From: Thelephora terrestris
Taxonomy: Eukaryota; Basidiomycota; Agaricomycetes; Thelephorales; Thelephoraceae
Reading direction: 5' to 3'
Assembly: GCA_015956445.1 (NCBI GenBank)
Contig: WIUZ02000022.1
Location: forward strand, 62,001-126,000
DNA: 64,000 nt
Shown here: piece after piece, positions 22,273 to 32,393 of the stretch
Layout: the number at the start of each line of letters is the position of its first letter
Numbering within the stretch: position 1 is the first letter of the stretch
Translations under genes and position numbers: made by a program
The notes under the pieces: generated by a model
Told to the model about the DNA's origin: nothing
What the model saw: the letters and a program-made list of their open reading frames with translations, nothing else
Database searches by the model: none

Positions 22273-23905
22273 ATGGGCAAAGGAGAGAAGACAGAAGATG
22301 TCCTGATCGACTCGAAAGTCTCCACCGCTCAATGCAAGCTCGCCGTAGACGCTTTACTCGAACACGCTCTTGCACACCAAGCTACGAAGGGGCAGAACGA
22401 ACTGTTACCTGACAGGACGGAGCAGCACGTCTGGTTAGTTGTTGCAGTCAAGAAGATGTTTCCAGAGCGGAAGTTGAAGCCGTTTAAGATGTGCGTCCAT
22501 CCATGCCTTCTTCCTTTGCTCGAATCTGAGCATCTGGTCTCTCACAGCCCGCTATCTCACCCCCTGATTGATCCACGCACAACCCCGATATGTTTGATTA
22601 CGAAGGATCCGCAAAGAGAGTACAAGGATTTACTTGAGTCGAATGACATCAAGTTTATCTCGAGAGTCGTTGGTATCCAAAAGCTTAAAGGGAAGTTTAA
22701 GCCCTTTGAAGCTCGCAGGATGCTTCTTAAAGAGAGCGGCCTGTTTCTTGCCGATGACCGCGTCATTCCATTGCTACCAAAGCTTCTCGGGAAGGCCTTC
22801 TTCAGCGCTAAGAAGTACGTACGTTCATTCGCCACAGCGACTCCCTGCTGACATGGACTCCCACAAGGCAACCGATTCCCGTCTGTCTAACACGCAAAGA
22901 TATCAAGGGGGAGCTTGAGCGTGCAGTTTCCTCCACTTATTTCCATCAAAACCAGGGTACCTGCTCGTGGGTGATTTTCCCCATCCTACTTTGCGTTCCT
23001 AAACGTGTTTTCATTGCGCCAGTTCCATCAAGATTGGTGTGCTGGGTCAGCACTCGTCTGCACAGTTATTGCGAAACCTCACAACCGCGCTTCCTCACGT
23101 CGTCAAAAATATCCGAGAGAACTGGGACAACGTTCAGTCGATTCACATCAAGACGAGTTCGAGCGCCAGTCTACCGCTATGGACCTGTAGACTGGACGAG
23201 GAGGAAGGGGGAAGGTGGGATGGCTTAACACGTGTTCCAATACCAGACAACGTGGACGAGGAAGTGACGAAGGGGAAGAAACATGCTCTCGAATCGGAGG
23301 AGGAACCACTGAAGAAAAAGAAGAAATCCGGCACGGTCACAGCAAAGCCCGCCCCCGTTTCGCAGGCTCCGAGGCCTAGTTCCTCATCAGCGAAGTCCAC
23401 TCCCCCAAAGGAGTCGAAGCCCATACCCTCCGCTACCTTCGTCAAACCATCAAACGCCACAATAAAGAGGCCTGAGTCCTCGACACAACCGCCGTCCACT
23501 AAGGAACCTACTAAAGTGAAAGTGAAACCCGCTCGAGCGGCCGCTGTCGATTTCTTTGACTCGGACAGCCCAAAAAATCGTTCCGCATCCAAAACGACCG
23601 TTCCGCGGAAATCGAGCGAACCAAAACCGTCGTCCGATGACCGTGCCCCCAAGAAACAGAAATCACAGGGCGGAAAACCTTCGGAGACCAAGTCTATCCT
23701 CAAAACATCGAAGAAGGATGTCAAAATCTCCACCGTGGGCCCGCCGGCGGAAGAGAAGCACGTGAAGTTCGTGGCCAAATCCTCCAACTTGAAAACGAGG
23801 AGAGATAAGGCACTGGGCTTGACGAGTAAGAAGGTTAGATCCGGTGGTGGGAAGGGTGTGAGTGTGAAGGATGGAGTGTTGGGTAAGAAAGTCGCTGTAA
23901 AATAG
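22273..23905 (+). CDS. Ribosomal L1-domain protein, ribosome biogenesis (Utp30/Cic1/RSL1D1-like)
   Basis: Nucleolar ribosome-assembly factor built on an L1 fold. Exons are 22273-22490, 22548-22814, 22868-22966 and 23023-23905, closing to 488 aa. The start is MGKGEKTEDVLIDSKV. The L1 domain includes VWLVVAVKKMFPERKLKPFK, IPLSHPLIDPRTTPICLITK, FISRVVGIQKLKGKFKPFEA, FLADDRVIPLLPKLLGKAFF and, after a GTGGGT donor, NQGTCSSIKIGVLGQ. About 230 C-terminal residues are Lys/Ser/Pro-rich with several basic nuclear-type stretches (KKKKKS; PKKQKSQ). This tail is typical of RSL1D1-like proteins but of low complexity. Which of Cic1 or Utp30 it corresponds to cannot be decided by eye. Confidence 0.88.
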
Positions 23906-24052
23906 CCATGTCGGTCGTCTTTTGTGATAACATCTCCGTTTCGCTTTTCTGGAGAACGTGCTGCTGAATACTTAGACGCCCAAAACGCGTAGCAGCATGT
24001 ATTGCCTGATTAGGTAAGCACCACCTTGCTCCCAACCATCCACACCGCCGCC

Positions 24053-25116
24053 ATGAGTTTTCAAGATGTCGAGGCCGGTCTGTCGAACATGGAATCACCA
24101 ATAAGGAACACACAGTCTCCAGAGGAGGCAGCGTTTGCGAACCTTCAGTCCTCTTTATCTATGCAAGTATTCAAGATTGACAACAACGTCCGGGGCATTC
24201 TCAAGCTCGTCGACCAGTTGGGCACACAAAGAGACTCTCCTGCCCTGCGGAAGTCCCTGTATGCCACCCTCGATATACCTCGTGTTGCTCCATTCAATTC
24301 ATGTGTTCACCTAGGCACGACCTGACCGACTCCACTCGGGAGATGGTCAAACGAGGCTCAGCGGATCTCAAGAAGCTTGCTGCGCTTCAACTCAATCTCG
24401 TTCGTGCCTCCCGCTCTTGTTGTAATCATCCCTCACTTAAGTTTCATCACTAGCCCCGACAAAAGAATGCTCTTCAAAAGACATCTCACGACCTCCAACT
24501 CTCACTCGTCTCTTTCCAGCGCGCACAGCAAGTCTCCGCAGAGCGTCAACGAACAGTCGTAGAGGGCGTCAGGATTGCCGTGGAAGAGGAGCATGGCGAG
24601 TATGTCTCTCGGTTCCTCGGATACCGCCTTGTCCAGTTCTAAGTTTTATCACCTCAGGCACAGGCCAGAGAACGACGGCACTGTCGAGCAACGCCAGGCT
24701 CAAATTTTCCAGACGCAGTTATCCTCTGCCGAGCTTGCTCACCAGGAAACATTAATCCAAGAACGCGAACATGAAATTCGGGAGATCGAGACCGGAATAC
24801 ACGAACTGCATGAAATCTTCAGGGACTTGGGTACTATCGTACAGGAGCAAGGGGAAATGATTGGTTCGCAATCTGCTTAGAGTTCGGTTTCCCTGGCTAA
24901 TGAAGTTTTACTATGATAGATAACATTGAGAGCAACGTCTCCTCGATTGCTGTTGACACTTCCGGCGCAGCAGAGGAACTCTCCACAGCTCACGATTATC
25001 AGCGAAAGGCAGGGCGGAGGGCAGCATGCCTAGGGGTTGTTCTTATTATCGTCGTCGTCGTCGTTCTCCTGGCTGTACGTGTCGCCCTCTGGCTCCTTCG
25101 CCACTATCTCATGTGA
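24053..25116 (+). CDS. Qa-SNARE syntaxin, endosomal/vacuolar Pep12/Syntaxin-7 type
   Basis: Tail-anchored t-SNARE for membrane fusion. Exons are 24053-24258, 24315-24399, 24454-24599, 24658-24863 and 24920-25116, giving 279 aa. The N-terminal half is a three-helix Habc-type region (MSFQDVEAGLSNMESP; IDNNVRGILKLVDQLGT; LTDSTREMVKRGSADLKKL; LVSFQRAQQVSAERQRTVVE). The SNARE motif spans LIQEREHEIREIETGIHELH through IFRDLGTIVQEQGEMIDNIE, with the central Gln expected for a Qa SNARE in VQEQGEMID, and continues to SSIAVDTSGAAEELSTA. A C-terminal membrane anchor (LGVVLIIVVVVVLLAVRVAL) ends within a few residues of the stop. Compartment is inferred from similarity to Pep12/Vam3-type syntaxins, not proven. 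Confidence 0.9.
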
Positions 25117-25917
25117 GCAACTGGACTCACTTGATTACACCCCTGCTTTCCCCCGTTTACAGATCCTATCATAGTGCTGGGGTGTCCTGGATTTTTTGGG
25201 TGTTTATTTATTGCCCGTGCTTCCCCTCCGTAGCCATCTGGGCGGATCGTCCTCTGTACTGGTATACCACTTTTTTCCTTACCCATACAATATCGTATTA
25301 CTCTAGTGCGAGGCCTACAAGCACGAGCGCCGTTCAGACAAACAGACCAGGCAGCACTGATTTCTTGAGCTCAACAATTCCTCCACTCCACGGGTGATAA
25401 GACCTGGATCGTCTGTCATCGAGTGATGGCGTGATATGGAGAAGACTTCTCTCGCAAAACTCATGAAGCCTCATGCCGGTTGATACTATCAAGCCCACGG
25501 GCCGGCGTTCCTAAACTGAAAGCTTAGGCTTTTTTGATCCATTCGCAACCTCATTGCGCAAGAAGTAGAGCGCATCGCGTTCAAACGTTGAACGATCTAC
25601 GCCAGCTCGTGTTGGGTCGACCGCTGATTTCCAGAAAACTTCCTCTCGAAGGGACGATTCTCTCTCATTCCAATACTGTGTGCGGTACCGCTGCGGGGTT
25701 TAGCCATTGAGACCGAACCGGCTAGCGAATGATATGTAACTCATGGGAATGGCTTGTACTAAGTGGCATCATTGCATTTGTATGTGGAGAAGAACCGGGT
25801 CGGCGTATGATATTCGTATTACACTCACATTTGTTTCTAAGGTCGGCTCCATCGACCCTCCGCCCACATACTTTCCTTCTTTTTCATTGACCCTCACCCT
25901 CGCCACTGGATTCTCAA
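25117..25917. other. Convergent intergenic region
   Basis: About 800 nt between the syntaxin 3' end and the 3' end of the SDR gene. It is T/C-rich near 25130-25280, probably 3'UTR. No gene or repeat recognised. Confidence 0.45.
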
Positions 25918-27359
25918 TCTAGTTGAGCGAGACCCTCCTTCATGTACTCGTCGAACGCTGCCTTGTAGCTGGGGTGCCACCTACTCAGAGCGGGTCGGCC
26001 CTCCGTGATGTCTGCGGCTCCCCACATGATCCTTAGTTCGTCGACTTCACGTCGAGTTTCGTTGTCGGGAACGAGGATGTAGAAATCGCCAGCGCGAACT
26101 CTGTCGATCATGAACAGTACGGACTCCTCCGCAGACCACGCGCCGTCTGGCTTATCGCCGATCCCGGCCGTGAGATGACCTGTGAGTCCGGTGTACGTCC
26201 ACCCAGGGCTGCCCACGAGGTTAGCCAGGTTTGGGGTCGAACGGTTGTGGAATCTTACATGAACAAATGGGCGGTCACATGTGGATCGGGCTGGCTCCGC
26301 AACTCGTGACCCAAGCTTTCCGTGATAGACTTGACGGCAGCTTTCGAGGCGTTGTATGCGGGGTTTCCTCTGGATGACATCGTGTTGAGTACAACTAGTC
26401 GAAGAACAAGGCGTGGGATGCTTACGGAGGGTTAGTAATGCCTTGCTTGGAACCCGTGTTGACGACCACACTTGGGTTTTCCTGGTGTAACATCGACTGT
26501 ACAGGCTCGGGTCAGGGACACCAAGGGCGCTGCTTTCCTCGACGTTCGGGGTGGCAGATTTAGGATCCACCATCCACCGAAGTGGGAGGAAGGCTTTCCG
26601 CCCCTGGAAGTATAGTCACCGAATGGGATCGTTTCGTCGTCTCACCTGCACGAACGTGTGCTGAACGTTCAGAACCCTGGATAACAAGGCAAGAATTAGA
26701 TCGCGCTGCAAGCGGAGAGGGAAAGAGACATGTACCCCACAACGTTGGTGTTCAGGACCTCTGTCCAAACATCTCTGTTCTCCCAGGATGTTCCCCTCTT
26801 ACCGTCCAATGTGGCGACGCCAGCGTTGTTCATCAACACTGCAACCTGTGAGCATGAGTATATCAATGGGCAAGCACTTCCATAAGAGAAAAAAAAATGG
26901 AGTTAGACCTCATCCCAAGCTTCGAAAACCTTTTCCTTGAACTTGACAACCTCATCGAAGTTTGCGACGTCGATTGGGAAGGCCAATACATTAGATGCGC
27001 CGATGATTGAGGAGACTTCGTTAGCTGTCTGTTCCAAACCCTCTTGATCCACGTCCGCCAAGGCGAGTTTCATACCGAGGCTAAGGCATCACAAGAGAAA
27101 GTCAGCGACACGGACCTTGGAAAAAACACCAAGCGAGGCGATAAGGGAAGTTGACCCACTTTGCAAGCACTTTTGCTGCGGCCCGGCCGATGCCACTGCC
27201 AGCGCCCGTGATAACTGCGACGCGACCCTCGTGCAAGACCGGGTGAGCGGCCTTGTCCAGAGGGGGGTGCGCGCTATCATCGAGCTTGTATGTGACTCCG
27301 AGGGGGTATGGATTGGTTCTCAACGGAGACGTTCCTCTGGATCTGGATCCGAGAGGCAT
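25918..27359 (-). CDS. Short-chain dehydrogenase/reductase (SDR)
   Basis: NAD(P)-dependent oxidoreductase of the classical SDR type. The start at 27359 (MPLGSRSRGTSPLRTNPYPL) gives about 50 residues before the Rossmann motif VAVITGAGSGIGRAAAKVLA. After splicing, LGMKLALADVDQEGLE supplies the Asp-containing cofactor-specificity loop. VAVLMNNAGVATLDG is the NNAG motif, and VVVNTGSKQGITNPPGNPAY is followed by NASKAAVK with the catalytic Tyr-x-x-x-Lys. The C-terminus reads PGWTYTGLTG...WHPSYKAAFDEYMKEGLAQLD. At least five short introns were recognised. Asp at the end of strand 2 suggests NAD(H) preference (inference). The substrate is unknown. It lies tandem with, and just downstream of, a 2OG dioxygenase gene on the same strand. 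Confidence 0.88.
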
Positions 27360-27745
27360 GGCGTTATTAAATATACAGGAAAATTAGGAAGAGGGTTGGT
27401 GGTAGATGAAGAGAGAGAAGAAAGGGAGTCAAGTGCTGGGAATGTTCGAGTCCCGGGGGTTTTTGTACGCTTCCAATCCCCTGGGGTCCTGGGGGTGCAA
27501 GCGATTGGCGCTGAACGACACTCTAGATCCCGCCGACGAGCCTCATGGATGTCCAGGTCCTCAGTTGGACCCTCAACCCAAACCTGATGAATTCGGACAG
27601 GTAACGCAATTTTATTCCGTGGACAAGGCTCCTCGTCTGCCAATTACCTTGGCTGTACCAATTCCTCGTTCAAAATAACCCAACGCCCTTCCGTAAGATA
27701 CGAGAACCCTGCCACAATCCACAGCCCCAACACAGTCCGCACGCG
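27360..27745. promoter_or_regulatory. Intergenic region upstream of the SDR gene
   Basis: About 390 nt between the 3' end of the dioxygenase gene and the SDR start. It must contain the SDR promoter. No clear TATA box, but AT-rich near 27362-27382. Confidence 0.3.
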
Positions 27746-29367
27746 TTATTTCTTAGAATGACCATACGTCTCCTCCAGCCTAGACTTGACGTATTCCCCA
27801 GCCGTGACCACTGGGTATTTTGGGGGAAACTCCTCCGAACAGCATGACGGGATTGCCTAATCAGACCCTCATTAGAGAGCACCAAGGCGGAAAGCGCCAG
27901 AATGAGGCGTCGGCATCTCGCGCCAGAGACGCACCTCCAGTCTAACGTCGTAATTCGACCCGAAGAAGAGTGGGATCGAATACCTCTCCACCCCGGACCT
28001 GTTCACAGCCCGATGGACGGTAGACCTGAATACATCATCTGCCAACGTCCCCAATGGTGGTGCAGCGGCGTGATTAAACGTGAGATTCCGGTTCTGGACG
28101 ATTTCGCAAACAACTGACTTGTCCAACGCGCCAGTTGATCTCCGATGCTGTTGAAATGATCATGAGGCCGATGGAAGGTCACACTTGCGTCAGATGGAGG
28201 GTCGTGTCCTTACTTGATTACCAAAGTGCCGGGTATGGGGACGGCGTTTACCCATTTTCCGTTCGCATTTAGCACCTGGAGTGCCTGCACTTTGTCTTGC
28301 CAGAGAATGGTGAAACACTATGACGGCTGTTTCTCAGCTAGATGGGACAAATGTGTCGGATCTTGAGTACCTCGTAGCTGGGAACAAAAACAGTGGCGTT
28401 TCGTTAATAGGAACGTTCAGATTGAACAACGATCTCACTCTGTATGTGCACCTATTCCTTGGATACGATCATCGACGGGACCCGTCTGGGGTGGATAATA
28501 GAGCAATCGCATGATTGCAGCGGGTTTTGTTGTCTGCACCGCATTATCAGCATTGTCGTGGAAGCCGAGAGTAAAACGACCAAAGGAAACCTTATCGTCG
28601 AAAAAGTGCTCGTCGATGTTCAGTGCGAGAGCAAATAGCGGGAACAAACGTCTTCCCAGTGCAATCACAGAATGGCTGTGGTGGAAACGCCAGATCAGAC
28701 CGAGGATCAATAGAAGGAGATGGAGGGAAAGGTACTAATAATCCATCACTTGGACCCTGAAGCCCGGCAATCCTTCAGGCCAGACGTTCTTACCATCTAG
28801 GCCTCCTTCATCACGAACCGCGGATGTGATGGGGTCCTCCCAACCAAGATCAAAACCTTCATGGAAGTCCCCTCGGTTCTCTGGATTAGTATTCTCATCC
28901 AGAAGTCCTGTATAGCCCTTGAAATTCGGGCTCTTATGGATATCGAGCTGCAGGGACGTTTAGCATGGGAGTTGGAAGATGGACCGGGTTTGACCACCTC
29001 TTCTTTGGCTGCCAACGGTAGAGCGAAGAATCTCTTTGCAGCATCAAGAGTCTGTTCAATCTTGGGCTCTGGGATTCCGTGGTTGCTTACTATGCATGAT
29101 GGAGAGGAGTTAGAACAGATGGGATTTGATATGGCTGGAGGAAAGGTCGAACCGTAGAAAAAGCCGACGTTGATGCAAGCGTCACGAATGAGGGCGGCCA
29201 AGGCCTTCCTGACCTCCAAGTCGGGGTTCGTTGCATCCTTCAGATCTCTGGAGAGAGACACGGACTGGTCAGCAGAGAGCCAAATGTCTGCTCTGATCGG
29301 TGGGCGCGACGACCAACATGATGGGGATCTCCTCAAACGTCGAATTGGTACGATAGTTTCCAAACAT
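27746..29367 (-). CDS. 2-oxoglutarate/Fe(II)-dependent dioxygenase, isopenicillin-N-synthase-like
   Basis: Oxidises an unknown substrate using O2 and 2-oxoglutarate. The start is 29367 ([18 protein letters not shown]); a 49-nt intron leads to [20 protein letters not shown]. The N-terminal DIOX_N domain includes [51 protein letters not shown] and [16 protein letters not shown]. The jelly-roll core carries the iron ligands HTD (in [17 protein letters not shown]) and a distal His in [17 protein letters not shown] supplies the Arg-x-Ser that binds 2-oxoglutarate. The Asp codon of HTD spans a junction to a 7-nt exon (CTACGAG, near 28368-28374). The last exon ends [11 protein letters not shown]-stop at 27746. 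About ten exons. The overall pattern resembles fungal members annotated as naringenin-dioxygenase-like; the substrate is unknown. Confidence 0.88.
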
Positions 29368-29848
29368 CGCCGTGTGAGAGACAGGAAGAGTAAGTGGGGT
29401 CACCTGTGCCTTATATAAGTCTCAAGATAAGGCAAGGTAGATATCTTATCGCTGTCATTGTCACTGTTGGAATCTTTTGCCCTATGGTATTCTCTATAGC
29501 GAACGCGTGCGATAAACCTAGTAAGTAGAAAGAAACAGAGAGAGAGGCGAGCAACATCGAAGCGGCCAGGTCCGAAACGTGGTGAAAGGACAAAAAGACG
29601 GCGGGCGTTAAACTCGTTTCCTTCCATCGCTACCACCTCCTCCTCCCTGGTCGACATCGTCCGTCGTTTTGACCGGCAGGTCCGCAGTAATCTCTTCCCT
29701 CTGCACATACCTCAAAGCCAGAGCTCCCAGATTTCCAATCTTCCCATTCCACAATCCGACTCGAAGTCGCCACCGTCCTAGTCCCACACCACCCTAATCA
29801 TTCATCCTCCTTTCTTCCAGAATTCACAGCGGGCCTTTTCGCCTTTAG
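29368..29848. promoter_or_regulatory. Divergent intergenic region, dioxygenase / vts1
   Basis: About 480 nt between divergent start codons. TTATATAAG lies at about 29410-29418 (TATA-like for the minus-strand dioxygenase). The vts1 side is pyrimidine-rich (29630-29830). Confidence 0.4.
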
Positions 29849-31971
29849 ATGGCTTCTCTTCACCCTCCGAGTCCAAGCGTATCACCCAGGCCAAACGCTC
29901 CAGGCGAGAACAAGAACTCACGTCAATCCATGGGCCCCACTTCCCGCAACAACGTTGCCGGCTTGACCGTCGGTTCCCCACGTCCTGGCGGTGTCTCTGG
30001 TAGCGCCAGACCCACGAGCGAGCTCGTCGGTGGAAATGGGTTGTTCCAAACTCCCGAAGGTTTCTCACTTTCTCCCTTTTTTGCGGACCCAGCTCATCAG
30101 GTTCATTCTCCTTCCCCTGTAGCTGAGGCTCTTGACGCATGGTTTGAGAATCTTCAAAACTACGAAGTAACCTTGGTACGTCATTTCCGCCCATTTTACT
30201 TTCCGCCCATATTTAATCTCAACAGGAAGAGATGGCTGCTGCCTCTCTCGATGTCAACTTCAAAGAAGAGTTGAGCGCTATTGAACAATGTAAGCGCTCA
30301 TCCGCATCCCGCACCCTCCCCTACGTCTGACATGCCTTCCACCCAGGGTTTAAAGTTTTGTCGGAAGCAGAGCGCACAGCCGCTCTTTACAGTCTTCTCC
30401 AGCATTCCACACAGGTCCAAATTCGTTTCTTCATCACCGTTCTCCAGCAAATGGCTAGGTCTGATCCTATGACTGCTCTCCTCAGCCCTGCTATGGGTGG
30501 TGAGTCTCCGTCAATTTTCAGTTCGCTTCCCCCGTTTTGAGCAATCATAGGTTCTATGCAAAGTCAAATGGAAGCGAAGCTCGCGAGCATGAGCCTCAAG
30601 TCTCCTGGCTTTGCCGCTTCTCCAACTAGTCGAAATTTCAACCTTGGGCCCTCTCGCACCTCTTCGGGGGATAACTTCTTGTCCCCTGACTCTGCCTTCC
30701 AGACTCAGGGCAGTCCGGATCCCGCAAACACTCTCGCGCGACAGCGAGCAAACTTGAAGGCTAATAATGCCGCCCACCGTATTTCTGCTCCTATCCTTGC
30801 CACTGCTGGTGCTGATAACCGCAATACCTGGGGTTCTGGCCCTTCTCAGCTGAGCCAAGTCGCAGAGCGTCCCTCCTCTCCAGGCCAGGAAATCACTCTG
30901 CAGCCTCCGCCACCTGGATCACGTCCCAAGAGTACAGACTTTTCCCGCGTTCCCCGTCCCAGCGACGGCATCGATGCACTTTCTCCCATCGTTGGCGACA
31001 GTTGGGCTAGCATGGTCAACACCCCCGCCGTTCCCATGTTCACGAATACCAACAAGGATAATCAGCGCAATGGCCAAACCCTCGATGCCGCCGTCAATCA
31101 ATTGAGCGATTGGGCTTCCGGCAACAGGGTACCACTCATGGAAGATCCCAAGAAGTACCGCCGACCATCTAAGGCCAGTAGCGTCGTCAGCAACAGCGAT
31201 CAGCACTCGGAGGACCAGCAAAGCGGTGGCGAACGCCGAGGGTTCCGCAACGTAAGCGGCACAAACAACAGCCCCAACAACAAACCCAACGGCAACCAAC
31301 CTGGACCTGGAAATTGGGGATCTACCTTGCGGACCCCGGCGCACTCCATCGGCGTCGGCAGGTTCGCCGATGACGGTGGTATGAACTCCGCAGGAGTTGG
31401 TATCGGTGGATTCAATGTGGGGCTCGGTAGCCCTGGTCTTGGGATGGGCCTGCCAAACGGAGGGATGTTGGGTGGAATGCCGGTCTCGCCTTTCGGGATG
31501 AACATGAACATGTTGAACATGATGGGGATGAGCCCTGAAGCACAGTTGCTTGCGGCTCAGATGGCTGCGGCCGGTCAATTCTCCCCGTTCCAAATCGCGG
31601 CCCTACAACAGCAACAGCAGCAGCAGCAGCAGCAGCACGCTGCGAACCGGAGGACGAACGGAAACGTCAGGAGCCCTGGTATCAAGTCGAGTGTCAGTGG
31701 CAGGACGGACAAGAAGGACGAGGAGGAGGTTGATCCAAAACTTCTTGAGGATATCCCTGCCTGGTTGAGGTCGCTGAGATTGCACAAGTATACACCCAAC
31801 TTCGAGGGTATGAACTGGAGGGATATGGTCATGTTAGACGAAGCTCAGCTCGAGGGGAAAGGAGTTGCCGCTCTGGGAGCGCGGAGGAAGATGTTGAAGA
31901 CCTTCGAGGTTGTCAGGAAGAAGATGGAACTCGACCTGGCGAATGGGGCTAATAATGCTGCCACCGCTTGA
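29849..31971 (+). CDS. vts1: Vts1/Smaug-type SAM-domain RNA-binding protein
   Basis: Post-transcriptional regulator. In yeast, Vts1 binds stem-loop Smaug recognition elements through its SAM domain and recruits Ccr4-Not for deadenylation. Exons are 29849-30175, 30226-30289, 30347-30499 and 30551-31971, giving 654 aa. The N-terminal conserved region has [40 protein letters not shown] and [20 protein letters not shown], a helical region shared by fungal Vts1 proteins. A long Ser/Pro/Gly/Asn-rich middle includes a Met/Gly-rich patch and a poly-Gln tract. The C-terminal SAM domain is [20 protein letters not shown], then [20 protein letters not shown] and [19 protein letters not shown] possible extra small intron near 30058-30102 was left in the coding sequence because the frame stays open. 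Confidence 0.92.
31606..31636 (+). repeat. CAG/CAA microsatellite encoding poly-Gln
   Basis: A near-perfect run of CAA/CAG codons inside vts1 encodes about ten consecutive glutamines after IAAL. Mostly CAG toward the 3' end, so length variation between strains is plausible. Confidence 0.9.
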
Positions 31972-32393
31972 TCCCGGTTACCTTTCCCCTCCCCCTCGAC
32001 AAACACGAAAAATATCTTCGACCTCAGGAAGGACTTTTACTAGTCTTTTGATTTTCTTAGTTTTGTATATGCCTTCCACTTCTCCGCTCCCTCCTTCTGC
32101 TGGTTCCATTACTCCCTCTCCTTTTCTTCGGCCCGAGCACCCATCACACACTACCTAGCCTTGATCCACCTTGCGGTGTAAGAGGGTTATATTACCACAC
32201 CTTCGGGTTTCCCTCCCTCTCATGTATGATAATGTGTACCTCTCCTCTCCTGGCTTGGCGCAAAATGCAGATTTTTATTTATATCGTACATGAGCATATG
32301 AAAGATTGAGTACAGGAGGCGGCGCTGACTATCTGGAGGGTGTAGGAAATCCCGACACCAACAAAGAACCTTAGGCATGACCTGGATCCCCCA
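31972..32393. other. Convergent intergenic region
   Basis: About 420 nt, presumably the 3'UTRs of vts1 and the DUF6533-type gene. Pyrimidine-rich. TTTTTATTTATAT near 32270 may be AT-rich 3'-end sequence. No gene seen. Confidence 0.45.

Noticed and set aside
23143-23787. 214-codon minus-strand ORF antisense to the L1-domain protein
   Set aside because: Mirror of the Lys/Ser-rich tail codons; no independent coding evidence.
29400-29708. Minus-strand ORF of 102 codons between the dioxygenase and vts1
   Set aside because: Lies in the divergent promoter and leader region; composition is not protein-like and no motif is seen.
30919-31593. 224-codon minus-strand ORF antisense to vts1
   Set aside because: Shadow of the low-complexity central region of vts1.
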